From NCBI GenBank assembly GCA_029237695.1, contig CM055274.1:64973484-65037483 (forward strand): 64,000 nucleotides of DNA. Reading direction: 5' to 3'. This document shows, piece after piece, positions 46,202-57,899 of the stretch. Every line of letters begins with the position of its first letter. Positions within the stretch are counted from its first letter, which is position 1. A model generated the notes under the pieces. That model made no database searches, was not told the origin of the DNA, and saw nothing but the letters and a program-made list of their open reading frames with translations. The position numbers and the translations under genes are program-made. Origin of the DNA: Conchocele bisecta (Eukaryota > Mollusca > Bivalvia > Lucinida > Thyasiridae).

Positions 46202-46439
46202 CAGGGGCGTAGCTAGCCAATTTGAATCTGCAGGCCCGGTTGACGACTTCGTGCAGCGTTGGTGCGAGTATGCTAGGGGGGTCCAGACCATGTCCCCCGC
46301 CTCCCCCACCCCCCCCCCCCCCAGAAAAAAAAAATCGAAACTAGAAGGTAAATGATGTACTCTGGCACATTTCAAAACACCTTTTCTCGAAATTTCTGCA
46401 GGCCCGGTCCTGCAGTGCCTTAATGCAGCTACGCGCCTG
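46202..46439 (+). mobile_element. 238-bp MITE with CAGGGGCGTAGCT termini
   Basis: The left end is CAGGGGCGTAGCTAGCC and the right end GCAGCTACGCGCCTG, which are imperfect inverted repeats. AATAC flanks both sides (46197-46201 and 46440-46444). Such ends are typical of hAT-like non-autonomous elements; the 5-bp duplication is shorter than the usual 8 bp. A C-run (46306-46321) lies inside. Confidence 0.8.
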
Positions 46440-46987
46440 AATACCAATAAATATAACATAATTTTAGTGAAGAGTATTGGGGTCGAGATCGGAAAAAAAA
46501 ATAAGCCAAAGCTGAATTTTTCAGAAAATGACCAAAATATCCTTAGTAATAACATATCAAAACTCCCCATGAATCCCACTGGAGCTAAATCCATGAATCA
46601 AGATGGCGTCCAAAATGGCGTCCAAAATGACAAAAATCATAACTAGTGCAAACTCCACTAAACCAATCGGGAAAACAATGTGTCGAAGCATACTGAATAT
46701 GACTAACGAACCATAATACTTCAAATTGTGAAATGTAATACAATCAAAATGGCGTCCAAGATGGCCGCCAACATCTCTTAACTCTCTAAACTGATCAAAC
46801 ATGTGGAACATTTGGAACAACTATATTGCATATAGACATTCCAACTATACAATAGATTTAATACATATTTTACATATTATGTTATGTAAAATGATATTCA
46901 AGATGGCCACCAAACTGTGAGAAATGTCGCAAAATGATGTAAATTTGTATATAAAATATATATCATTTTCCATAATTACTATATTTG
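46440..46987. repeat. Repeats of CAAGATGGCGTCC / AAGATGGCCACC phrases
   Basis: TCCAAAATGGCG, CAAGATGGCC and AAAATGATATTCAAGATGGC recur at 46600-46920. The last phrase recurs at 49283 on the other side of the hAT-like element. Family and boundaries are unclear. Confidence 0.5.
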
Positions 46988-47264
46988 CAGAGCTGCCAAC
47001 TGTTACGATTTTTCCGTATTTGTTCCGGAAAATACGTTGGAAATACGGAAGTACGGACAACAATTAAAAAGTACGTGTTTTAAAAAAATCAGCGCGGGAA
47101 TATCTGGAAATAATAATTTTGTTTCACAATTCTGCCAATAAATCCTATTTTTTTATTTACACGTAATCATACTCGCCTAGGCGCTTACCATTTCAATTCT
47201 TGTGTAGTAATAGTAGTTTCAAGAGCTCAGCGATATTGATTTATTCATCACGTAAATTCATAAA

Positions 47265-47430
47265 ATGTCTGCTCCAAAGCGTGCAGCCAACGAATTTGGG
47301 TATTTTTTATCGAAAGAAGTTAGGAGAACACATATGTTCATCACTGATTACAGCGAGACATGGCCCCATTTGGTCCTGTCAAAGCGCGGTGATGAATTTG
47401 CGTCTTGCAAGCAGTGTAATTGTGATTTTT
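47265..47430 (+). pseudogene. Transposon-encoded zinc-finger N-terminus, broken by insertion
   Basis: From ATG at 47265 the frame reads MSAPKRAANEFGYFLSKEV and goes on to ETWPHLVLSKRGDEFASC and KQCNCDF. The W-P-x-L...F-A-x-C-x-x-C-x-C-D-F pattern is that of the short zinc-binding N-terminal domain common in repeat-borne invertebrate proteins. The frame is then cut by a nested element beginning ATGCCCCCGC. After that element (48897 onward) the sequence VGHGG appears, which is what normally follows the C-D-F part in such proteins. A stop follows at once and the rest is missing, so it is dead. I type no rebuilt protein. Confidence 0.75.
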
Positions 47431-48896
47431 ATGCCCCCGCTACCGAAAGGTACGGGGGCATATAGTGTTACCAGCGTCCGTCCGTACGACCGTCCCGTAC
47501 ATCTGTCCCGTACGTCCGTCCCGTCCGTACGTCCGTCCCGTCCGTCCGTACGTCCCGATATTATATTCTTTAGTAACTTCTACATGGCTTCACATATTAT
47601 GTCAATATTTATACACGTGATACAGATGAACATCCCTTACACACTCCACCCCCCAGTACTTCGACCTTGACCTTTGGCCTTGACCTTTTCCACTTTAAAT
47701 GTTTGCTTGGCACTTTGGGACAAATCTACGTGCACGTTTCTCGATCCTACAATAACTTCTCAATACTTTGCCAATCGCTTAAATATTTATGCACATGATA
47801 CATATGAACATGCCCTACACACTCCACCCCCCAGTACTTCGACCTTGACCTTTGGCCTTGACCTTTTCCACTTTAAATGTTTGCTTGGCACTTTGGGACA
47901 AATCTACGTGCACGTTTCTCAATCCTACAATAACTTCTCAATACTTTTGCCAATCGCTTAAATATTTATACACATGATACATATGAACATGCCCTACACA
48001 CTCCACCACCCAGTACTTCGACCTTCACCTTTGACCTTCACCTTTTCTGCTTTACATGTTTACTTAGCACTTTGGGACAAATCTACGTGCACGTTTCTCA
48101 ATCCTACAATAACTTCTCAATACTTTTGCCAATCGCTTAAATATTTATACACATGATACATATGAACATGCCCTACACACTCCACCACCCAGTACTTCGA
48201 CCTTGACCTTTGACCTTTTCTACTTTAAATGTTTACTTAGCACTTTGGGACAAATCTATGTGCACGTTTTTCAATCCTACAATAACTTCTCAATACTTTT
48301 GCCAATCGCTTAAATATTTATGCACATGATACATATGAACATGCCCTACACACTCCACCACCCAGTACTTCGACCTTGACCTTTGACCTTCACCTTTTCT
48401 ACTTTAAATGTTTACTTACCACTTTGGGACAAATCTACGTGCACGTTTCTCAATCCTACAATAACTTCTCAATACTTTTGCCAATCGCTTAAATATTTAT
48501 ACACATGATACATATGAACATGCCCTACACACTCCACCACCCAGTACTTCGACCTTCACCTTTGACCTTCACCTTTTCTACGTTAAATGTTTACTTAGCA
48601 CTTTGGGACAAATCTACGTGCACGTTTCTCAATCCTACAATAACTTCTCAATACTTTTGCCTATCGCTTAAATATTTATACACATGAAACATATGAACAT
48701 GCCCTACACACTCCACCACCCAGTACTTCGACCTTGACCTTCACCTTTTTATGCCCCCGCAACCGAATGGTGAGTGGGGCATATAGTGTTACCGGCATCC
48801 GTCCGTACTCGGGTAAATGGCTTGTAATCAAATATGCCTCGTTTTCTTTGGCTGCCAGCGGGGGCATTCGTGTGCCGACAGGCCACATTTCTAGTT
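47431..48896 (+). mobile_element. Element p with nested second head, inside the hAT-like transposon
   Basis: The head hairpin ATGCCCCCGC...GGGGGCAT follows TTTTT, then AGTGTTACCAGCGTCCGTCC. Seven core units of about 177 bp carry CCAGTACTTCGACCTTGACC, GACAAATCTACGTGCACGTT and CTACAATAACTTCTCAATAC. A second head (48751-48782, after TTTTT) leads to the tail GCCAGCGGGGGCATTCGTGT, GCCGACAGGCCACATTTC, TAGTT. Only one tail exists, so one copy is probably nested in, or fused with, another. Confidence 0.85.
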
Positions 48897-49115
48897 TGGT
48901 TGGTCATGGTGGCTGAGATGAGGGCCAAGGCTCTAAAAAATTTACTTTATGCATATAAGTGAGTACTGATTTGTGTTCCGGAAAACATGTGGCCTTTTTC
49001 TCTCCATGTTCCTCGTGTGACCGACATGGGGTTGGCAGCTCTGTATTTGAATGTGTTATATGGTCTAGTTGGAGACATTTGAACTACGTAATACATTTTA
49101 ATGTATACTTTATTA

Positions 49116-49269
49116 TGCCACCAGGTTTCGAAGAAACGGGTGGCATATAGTGTTTGGACCGTCCGTCTGTCCGTCCGTCCGTCCGTCACACTTTTCGGTT
49201 AACCACTTTGTCACAGTTTCTCAAATATGCTGCAGGTGGCATCCGCGTTCGACAGACGCATTTCTTGTT
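49116..49269 (+). mobile_element. Minimal 154-bp head-tail element without a core array
   Basis: The head is ATGCCACCAGGTTTCGAAGA then AACGGGTGGCATATAGTG, with (CCGT/GTCC)n after it. The tail is GGTGGCATCCGCGTTCGACA then GACGCATTTCTTGTT. It ends next to ATTACATTATGCAAAATGAT, a phrase of the surrounding repeat. Confidence 0.8.
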
Positions 49270-50038
49270 TATTACATTATGCAAAATGATATTCAAGATG
49301 GCCACCAAATTGTGAGAAATATCGCAAAATAACTTACATCTATATACGGCAAATCAGCAAAGGGAAATGAAAAAGAACAACAATTTATTGTTATTTATGC
49401 TTGAAACATGTCTCAAATTGGCAGACCTAGTTCACTGCAGCATTATCAAGCAGAGTTATGTTTGTAACTGCATAACTAATTGGAATAGCCTGCTAAACGT
49501 TTAAACAAATCACCAGTGGCATTATCGTCACGAAGCACCACATTGACATTATCAATCATAAGTACCTTTGATCTATATCGGTTGTTTAACCCAAAAATGA
49601 TGGTACCTAGAAAACGAATAATTGTAAATAATTCATTTTTATATCTATGTGTTTATGGAAGATGGGCAGCATAATAGTAATTTTTTCAGACATGAGACGA
49701 CAGCAGCACATATATTATATTATCAGTTGGTAGTTCCATTCGGATAAAGATGATTGATCGATCTACGGTAGTTTGAAATATCAATTTTTTTACAATACTG
49801 CACTCATTATGACTATATTTACCAAGTCAACAGTAACTTAACCTACATATACATGCACGATTCACATTCTAATGTGACATTCCACGTATTGACATCTGCA
49901 GGAACTGGTATAAAATATGCATACCACCACCATATTATTCACATGCATAATATTCATTTAACCATATAAAACTATCGATATGTGTATCCCTTGTCAGGAA
50001 TGAATATTTAATTGATTTGATTGATACTGCTTATTTTT
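49270..50038. other. AT-rich stretch, nothing recognised
   Basis: The first 60 bp repeat the AAAATGATATTCAAGATGGC phrase of 46880-46920. The rest shows nothing I can support. Confidence 0.5.
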
Positions 50039-50488
50039 ATACAACCGTTTTTAAAAAACGGTACGTATTGTGTTTTACCGCGGGGTGGGCGGGCGTTCGG
50101 GCGGGTGGGCAGCGGACAGAGAAAGTGCATAGTTTGTGTACACAACTCCTCTGAAACTGTTCAGTCGATCGATCTGAAACTATACACACGTCTTCTACAC
50201 ATATTGAAGATGTGCACCTTGGTGTTTTTAAGCCAAAACAAATATTTTTTAACAAAAATATCACCTTTTTATCTTAGCCATTTTTTCTACATTTCTATAT
50301 CATTTCTACTTTACACATCTCTGCCTAAATTAGTATACATGTTTAGCACAACGAGATGAAGAAATAATGCTATAGAGTTTCAAATTATCATTAATGTTTA
50401 TTGCCTTGGTGACAGCTTCACATTTCTGCATCTTCGCTGTCTGGCCCATCTTCTACGGGCGTATTTTGTGACTTACGGCGCTCTTGTT
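50039..50488 (+). mobile_element. Element d, copy 2 (450 bp, complete)
   Basis: It starts ATACAACCGTTTTTAAAAAA then CGGTACGTATTGTG after TTTTT (50034-50038), and ends TACGGCGCTCTTGTT. The middle (TCAGTCGATCGATCTGAAAC, ATTGAAGATGTGCACCTTGG) matches 6358-6420. It defines the ends of the family. Confidence 0.9.
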
Positions 50489-50764
50489 GCAATATACTAT
50501 GCCGTATTACATGTACCGGATGAGATATGTTTCAACTCGTTCTGGTATGCATACATATGACATATTACTTTACGGTACACCGACGAGAAAAGAAAATATG
50601 TGTAATTATTATGTAACATTAGACTCTTGTTTTGGACCGATAGCATGCTAGATAGATATATTGATTATTTGTGTCAATCTGGCTGTCAACAGCTGTGGTC
50701 ATTTTAGGCATCAACTGGAGTTAATCCTGTATTTCATCTGTAAAGAGGAATCTCAAACTCAGAA
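50489..50764. other. Spacer, nothing recognised
   Basis: No feature could be supported. Confidence 0.5.
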
Positions 50765-51010
50765 CTGAATATGTGCATATATTCAGCCCTCAATTTAGAA
50801 TATACGGATGTGGTTCCAGGTGCTCAATGCACAAGAGTTACTTAGTCCCAGCCCCTAAACGTAGTCGGAGTACACTAATCTTACTACACCTACAATTGGG
50901 ATACCCGGCTTCAACACTCGCGTACCAGAATGCCAAATTATATCTGAGGGCCAACTCAGAGATATCACGATGACCCGCACTGCTATCATAGCCGTATCAT
51001 GCTGCCAGCC
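50765..51010 (-). mobile_element. SINE-like S2 element, reverse orientation
   Basis: Its reverse complement follows 35905-36060 in order: GTAGTAAGATTAGTGTAC, GGGGCTGGGACTAAGTAAC, then a C-rich stretch and GAGGGCTGAATATATGC. It has no clear promoter boxes. Confidence 0.55.
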
Positions 51011-51529
51011 AACCGCCAACAGATTGTCAGTTAGTATCAACATGTTCCCGCGGACAGGAGACTCTTTAAACGTCGGTTTTCAACATCAAACTTCCAGGCA
51101 ATGAGACCTGGACAGTGTGTCACATACTTCCATATAAATGAATGTTCAGTCTTGTATGATTCTAGAAAGTGTGTACATGTACTTAATATATAATGTATGT
51201 ATTGCCCTGCAGTCCATATGCATTACACATAATATATAAATTGCACCATTGTAAACAATATATATCTCTGGTAACCACATGAGAAGGTCATGCTACCTAA
51301 CCTTTGATTAGTAACATAGGTTATGCATTATAATTTATCAAATATATAAATATTAAAATATAAGATCTAAAAATATCATAATATAAGCTGATACATTGAA
51401 GGTAGGCATACATGCATACACATATAGGCTGGCAGGCAAAACGACACATTTTGTCCTCACACATAATTATTTATTTCACATGAAATGTGAATTAGTTCCA
51501 GAAGAAAGACAGAAGCTAAAGTAATTGTT
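51011..51529. other. AT-rich stretch, nothing recognised
   Basis: No feature could be supported. Confidence 0.5.
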
Positions 51530-52800
51530 TGTCTAGCCCATCGTTGAAAGCGAGACATAGTGATCATGATGACATATGTACGTCCGCCCGTGGGAGAGTC
51601 TGTCCAAAATTTACATCACTTATAGGTTAGAAGACACCAAATGGTGCGAAATCACCCAGGGTGTATGCAAAAGTAGTCCGGTATAAAAAAATAGTGCGGG
51701 TGTTTTGAGGTCACAGACACCGTTTGCTTGCAAATCTTGATCCATTACTATCCAGTTTCACTTGAGGAACATTTTTGGGTGCCTTTAGCACCAGTTTTCA
51801 GCATATTTGTAGCATTTAAAAGAAAACACTGAACCTGTTGGTCACTTGATGTAAACGGAGTTTCCGTGGCCAAAAAATATACACAATATTGGAGGATATG
51901 ACAAGGTTGGATTTTTCTTTCTTCGGAGTAAGTGAACCTATTGTTTAGTTCATGCAGAACCAGTACAGACTGGCTGCAGGTCATGTACAAGTGGGTCCCA
52001 CAGCATCCATACGAATAGTGAAAGTAGGAGAGACTGGCCTTATTGGATGGCATTCGGTTAAATTATATAGTAAAACTATTTGGTGGTGTAGGTTAGAAGA
52101 CACCAAATGGTGCGAAATCGCCCAGGGTGTATGCAAAAGTAATCCGGTATAAATAAATAGTGCAGGTGTTTTGAGGTCACAGACACCGTTTGCTGGCAAA
52201 TCTTGATCCATTACTACCCAGTTTCACTTGAGGAACATTTTTGGGTGCCTTTAGCACCAGTTTTCAGCATATTCGTAGCATTTAAAATAAAACACTGAAC
52301 CTGTTGGTCATTTGATGTAAACGGAGTTTCCGTGGCCAAAAAATGTACACAATATTGGAGGATATGACAAGGTTGGATTTTTCTTTCTTAGGAGTAAGTG
52401 AACCTATTGTTTAGTTCATGCAGAACCAGTACAGACTGGCTGCAGGTCATGTACAAGTGGGTCCCACAGCATTCATACGAATAGTGAAAGTAGGAGAGAC
52501 TGGCCTTATTGGATGGCATTCGGTTAAATTATATAGTAAAACTATTTGGTGGTGTCTAACCTATATCTCTCTTAATCAGATTGTGTTAAAACGTTTTTCA
52601 CAAATTTTCCGTTTTTTATATACCTTATACGTAGATCTGCAATGCTATGTCGCGTCAACTTGAAATGTCAAACATTTTTAGTTTGTTACCATTCATACTT
52701 TCATTCCGTAGACCATCCATTTGGTCTTCCTACTCAAGGTCAATGTCAAATTACATTGCGTTAATGGTTTTACGAATTTTGAATTAAACATTTTAAGTAC
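51530..52800 (+). mobile_element. Degenerate i-type element interrupted by a MITE dimer
   Basis: The head remnant is GTTGAAAGCGAGACATAGTG then ATCATGATGAC at 51543-51573. The core remnant TATCTCTCTTAATCAG, TTTCATTCCGTAGACCATCC and CTCAAGGTCAATGTCAAATT lies at 52564-52770. The MITE dimer (51621-52565) separates them. No tail is visible. Confidence 0.65.
51621..52565 (+). mobile_element. Head-to-tail dimer of a 466-bp MITE
   Basis: The left TIR TATAGGTTAGAAGACACC at 51621 and the right TIR GGTGTCTAACCTATA ending at 52565 are inverted. The unit is repeated twice with few differences (period 466; second copy from 52089). At the junction the right TIR is shortened and runs straight into the next left TIR (TGGTGGTGTAGGTTAGAAG). 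The flanks suggest a TA target. The short frames in each copy (MQNQYRLAAGHVQVGPTA) are not recognised. Confidence 0.88.
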
Positions 52801-53469
52801 TATATGCATATATATATAACCACATATATACAACCTGATACGATCACTAAACATTGGGACTATCAATACACCCTTGGACTAGCAACAGCCTAGGTGGCCT
52901 CAATATGCGGGATGCAGCCTTCTTTTGTGCATATTGGACGTTTTCAAGTTCTGGCGGCCATCTTGGACACCATATTATTTCAAATATAAGCTTTAGTAAT
53001 AGTAAATGTAACTCCAAGACAATTAAAAGTCAATTCATATATGTTATGAAGAAAGTGTATCTTCGATATTTGAAAGGTTAAGCGACTCGTACTCATTGGA
53101 AAGGTTAATACATGTATATGCATTGGTCAGTAATGTGCTGCCACCCTATATGTAAATATGTTCATTATAGTCACCTTAATGTGTTTGATAAATTTATGGC
53201 AGCCATCTTGGGCGCCATCTTGAATTCTGGATTTTGTGCGCGCTATTCACGCAAACTAATTTTTTTCCCGATTTCTTTTCCCCCAAAACATAGATGCGCG
53301 TTGTACACCAGTGCGCGCAATACACTATGAAATACGGTAGTGTTGGTAGTTGCATGTAAATGTATTGTTAACTGTTGTACTATTGCAGCAAATTGTATGA
53401 TTGTGAATAATATGTAGAGCATGTGTTTGTATAAATGTGTTTGAAAATAAAAACTAAAAACAGCTAATG
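52801..53469. other. Stretch with AGATGGC-type phrases, otherwise unrecognised
   Basis: GGCGGCCATCTTGGACACC and GGCAGCCATCTTGGGCGCCA occur as reverse complements of phrases elsewhere. A terminus-like AATACACTATGAAATACGGT ends near 53338. No gene is seen. Confidence 0.45.
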
Positions 53470-54455
53470 TCTTCGATATTCAATATCATTGTCATCATGG
53501 TATAACTTTAATATTACTTGATGGATTGCTTCAATATTTGGACAATTGATACATGTGAGCATTTGGAACACATTCATACCGCCATTAATATGACCGTGAC
53601 CTTTTTGCCGAAAAAGTTTGTACAAGCTTATTCATCATGGTATAATTTTAAAATTACTTGACTGATTGCTTCTATATTTCGACACTTGATACATTTGAGA
53701 TTTTGGACCACACTCATGCCCCCATTAACATGACCTTGACCTTTGTACCTTCACATTTTTGTGGAAATACATAGCCATTTTTTTTTTTGCGTCAAGAAGT
53801 TGGTACAAGTTTCTTCATCATCGTATAACATTGATATTACTTGATGGATTGCTTCAATATTTGGACACATGGTACATGTAAGCATTTGGAACACACTCGT
53901 GCCGCCATTACCATGACCTTGACCTTTTTATGCCCACCACGATAGTGGAGGGGGCACTTATTGTTACCACAGGTGATTCTAGCATGTCTTGGATGGTCAA
54001 TAATTGTTTGTGAACACCTTTCTAAACAATGTACAAAACAATTCAAATGCGTAATAATAATAGTACTTAGATAGAAAGGTATAAAACTCCCATTCACCAC
54101 CATTGCCAGAGCGAGCACATGATGTAGTCTGGTGGAACTCAAAAGTTTCTTCAACCTGGACCTTTTTCGTGTTTTAAGCGTGCACTTCTGTGACTGTTTT
54201 TGTGATGCTTTAACACATTCCCATGATCATGTTACGGTCAAATGCCTCGGCAGGCGCGACACCGCTTCCATGGCGGAATTTTTGTTTTATGTCAAAAAAG
54301 TTTATTCAACCTGGACCTTTTTCGTGTTTTAAGCATGCACTTCTCTGACGGTTTTTGTGATGCTTACTTTAGCACATGCCCTTAATCAATCATGTTGTGG
54401 TCAAATGCCTCGGCAGGCGCGACACCGCTTCCGTGGCGGAATTCTTATTTGATCA
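53470..54455 (+). mobile_element. Family A core array with two tails and a foreign head
   Basis: Core units (GAGCATTTGGAACACA, GGATTGCTTCAATATTTGGA) run from 53500 to 53930. A different head (ATGCCCACCACGATAGTGGA then GGGGGCACTTATTG) begins at 53930 after TTTTT and runs about 200 bp. Two tails with CAAATGCCTCGGCAGGCGCG and ACACCGCTTCC end near 54286 and 54449. The stretch between them is a direct repeat (CCTGGACCTTTTTCGTGTTT twice). Confidence 0.8.
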
Positions 54456-55335
54456 AGTTTTTTCTTATTCTACTTTATTCGATCATGGACTGTAGAAAAC
54501 AGGGGTGAAAATCTGGTAATGTTTGGCAGTATTGCCATACAAAGAAGCATACTTCATTAAACATAGAGCATTTAGAGTTTAAGTGATAAAACTATACCAC
54601 ATATTAAAGTACGTTTCCAGTCCAGTCACTAGTTGAATTAATACAAATAGAAGTAAAATTAGTAACCATCGATTGCACCATTTGTTTTATTATGACTATT
54701 TTTAACAAAACCTTTTTGTCAACGCAACTCATGGTTAGAATGGGGTTCTGAAATACGATACAAATCTACAATTGAATTGTTCTTATTAATCAGTTTCATC
54801 ACTTCTGAGAAAAATACATGAAAACAAATCAATTAGGATGTATTAATGAATTAATAATGCATCAAACAGATGAGTGTGTAAATCATTGACGACTATAGTC
54901 GCTATATAACATTCCCAATTAGCTTTTCTTGAACCTTCACTGGCATTAAAATCCTTTTTATCCACGTGATAACACATAAAATACTTTACATCATTCAACA
55001 TTTGGACAGAATGCTTTGATTTGCCACATCCGTTCTGTATATGGACTGGGCTGACAATCACTAATTTCTGATCATTTATTTTAATAACAACCCCACTAAT
55101 GCAAATTAATAATTTTGTATAAAATAGTAAATTAATCAATTGCCTACATAAAATTGGTTTATTTCTCTAATGGTACACTGACTAGTGTATGATAATACAT
55201 TTCTATCGTATGTCACTATCATCTGTCAACAACGACGTTAGTAATGTCAAAGTCGGAAATGTAAGCGATGCCGCCGAAGTCATTTTCTCGATAATATCAT
55301 ATTTACGCCATAAGATACCTTTTCCCATGACACGT
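54456..55335. other. AT-rich stretch, nothing recognised
   Basis: No feature could be supported. A minus-strand frame at 54843-55139 has no recognisable domain. Confidence 0.5.
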
Positions 55336-55450
55336 CTCATTGTTGTGCCCGCTTGTGGAGAGAGTGATTTAGTCGACACATTGGCGTGCGTCCGGGTTGC
55401 GTTGTTAGTTAAAGTTTTTCGGTATGCTATCAAAGCCTCGGCCCATCCAT
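55336..55450 (+). repeat. h-type head fragment
   Basis: GTGCCCGCTTGTGGAGAGAG then TGATTTAGTCGACACATTGG and CGTGCGTCCG follow the order of the h head (GCCCGCTTGCGGAAAGC). Nothing else of the element remains. Confidence 0.55.
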
Positions 55451-55820
55451 TGTTGGGTTTTATGGCATATAATTAGTTCTAATTTGCATAAATGTGCATA
55501 ATTTATGCAGGTATTTAAATCTTTCTCGGTGTCTATTCAATCAAATTATAAAAATACATGTACAATGCAATTCTTCTTTAATGATTTTGTGAAATATTAA
55601 GTATGCTTGTTCAAATTCTGAGTTCAATTTATTCACTGGTGACGTGGGCTGCCGGCACCTCATCTCTATGAAACCTGGGCTTCATGTGATTGCATATACA
55701 CCATGTATGTTTCCTATTTTCCAGTCGACTCGACAGAACACATTTGCGAAGATACAGGGAATATTCCCATAGAGAAATACTCCGGTAACCATTAGCATGT
55801 AGTGATATGTGGCCGTCACT
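55451..55820. other. Spacer, nothing recognised
   Basis: No feature could be supported. Confidence 0.5.
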
Positions 55821-56030
55821 TGAGAAATGGGGCTTATGGGAGTTGTGACCAGTGTAGCTCCTGATCAAATAGCACACTCCTGTAGCCTGATAATTGTTAG
55901 AAGCATGTCGGGTGTTTCAATGAATGGAATGGTGAACAGTGCAGATCTTGCTCAGACTGCAGATGCATAGGCTGATCTTGAGCTACACTGGTCGCAAAAC
56001 ACATAAGCCCCATTTCTCTAGCCATATATG
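55821..56030. repeat. Inverted repeat of a SINE-like sequence
   Basis: GAGAAATGGGGCTTATGGGA then GTTGTGACCAGTGTAGCTC (55825-55862) is the reverse complement of GAGCTACACTGGTCGCAAAA then CACATAAGCCCCATTTCTC (55979-56018) with some mismatches. The right arm also matches the repeat at 40570-40630. Confidence 0.8.
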
Positions 56031-57899
56031 ACATATCAGTAATATAACTGGTGAATAAATAGCCTATGTCTACACATGACGTGTGGCCGATGTCGGCCAT
56101 ATTTAAGTTATTCGCGTATTCTAAAAGTCAAACTATAATTATAAATATAATTATCATGCTCACTTGCTGTCGTTGTTATATAATCGCCGCTTTTGGCGTG
56201 CCGCCGGTATTTGCGTTTTTAAGTACCAAATATCTCTACAACCCTCAGTCTTAAGTGTGAAAAGGAGTTCTACACGTCTTATGTGCAGAGCATGGGTGTA
56301 GATAATGGTGCGACTGGTGCGACAATAATTCAAAATAGGTCAAAATGTCACACCAATAATTTCTGCCAAAACCCGTTTTTAACGACATGTCGCACCAATA
56401 TTTTAGCCGGGAATTATTTGATTGTTCAGAATTGTATATTTCATATTATAGAAAACAGGCAGGTAGATTTGGAAACGAAAGTAACCGTTTTATACACCGT
56501 TCTCCGAATTCCAGATATTCATATGACCACCGTCACGTCACGTACATGTACACTTGATGATTCGGACTTCGGTTTAACCCTGCCTACCAGATTGATCATT
56601 GTTATGCACACGCTTTTCATCCGCTTACATGACACAGACGAAACCGAAAGTAAACAGACGCTACATGTTTTAAATTATCAAGTTATCATGGGTGACTTCG
56701 GTCGTTTAGAGCAGCTGATCGTCAGCAAAAATTAATATGACTCTGACACACACACATTGGGACTTGGTTATTACTGTCTTCTTATCTTCACATGATTGTG
56801 TGCCCACGGTCGACAACATGTGCATGAATCTTAACACGTTTGCCACCTTCCTAGTTCAAGATCACCATGCACAATCTTACATGTTACTGGCATACACTGT
56901 TTGTTATTCAGTCGGCATACTGTTATTATCGCCACTACATATATGAAAACAACCTAATTGTGTGAGTGTAAAGACTGACTTGGAAATATACGTACACCCG
57001 GCCAAAAACGTTTTATTAAGGTCCCTTGCCCATCGGCAGCCCATACTTACAATGTACTATGGTATTGCAAATGTTCACATAAATGGTGGATTCGCCACCG
57101 TGACTCGGTAGGTCTACCAGTTGTTACTTATGCATCCACCAATTAGTGTCATAATTATCATTATGATAGCATGACTAATAGTAACGGAGAAATATCGACA
57201 ATGACACTGTGAAGTCAGCATATGTGTATCATGTAGTAGGTCTATGTGCCAAGTTCATTGTGTCGTTGTCGACAGGCCAGATCTTGACTCGCCAGCTATG
57301 TCGCACCAATATGAAATTGGTAGCTACGCCCCTGCAGACGCGGTCACAAACTTTACTCTGCATCTATGAAGCTCTGTTCAACGCATGGATGCTGCTAGTG
57401 CCTATCAATGCTTGTACGCTCAGCCTATCGCAATCGTATGCCAGCTACGATATACTATGTTCCACTCGTGTGAGCTCGGCCTATGACGAATGTCTATCAT
57501 CTCCAATGGGCTTCATTCATTCAACTACTGCGAGCTCGGCCTATCGTAGTCGTCATTCAGCTATGACGAACTATATTCAACTCACTAACGCTGGGCGGGC
57601 CTATGACAAACTTCTACTGGCTGAGATGTTATCTCGGAGAAAAATGATTCAGATTGACATACGAGGACATATGTATGCATGTAACATGGGAATTGGATAC
57701 TTTGATTAAAATTCATTATTACATGGATATGTGTGATGACTTTAGCTGGGGTCTAGCTGAGCTATGCAACCATTTATCGTTGCACTTTATATACGATCTG
57801 TCAACCTGATGGCTGGAACACACAAAGATGGCCGACTTGGCTACTCCATCTGCTGTATAGAATACAGTAACGAGGCAGTATTCACATATATGTTGTACA
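56031..57899. other. Long stretch without recognised genes
   Basis: Two open frames (56283-56735 and 57209-57709) have no motif I recognise and no splice context, so I leave them out as genes. A small local repeat (GAGCTCGGCCTATGACGA and GAGCTCGGCCTATCGTAG) lies at 57474-57555. Confidence 0.5.

Larger units (their letters stand above)
46988..49043 (+). mobile_element. hAT-like DNA transposon, long copy with a nested element
   Basis: The TIRs CAGAGCTGCCAAC and GTTGGCAGCTCTG lie at 46988 and 49043, and the 6-bp target duplication TATTTG is at 46982-46987 and 49044-49049. Its own sequence is about 590 bp (46988-47430 and 48897-49043). The MITE at 33232 has the same ends. It carries a zinc-finger-like frame (47265-47430), interrupted at 47431 by a nested element. 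It is not autonomous as it stands because no catalytic domain is present. Confidence 0.9.

Noticed and set aside
56283..56735. 150-codon open frame
   Set aside because: No recognisable domain, no repeat homology within the window and no splice or promoter context. At this length, chance frames occur in a window of this size.
57209..57709. 166-codon open frame
   Set aside because: Composition and content show no family. It includes a small local duplication and no supporting context.
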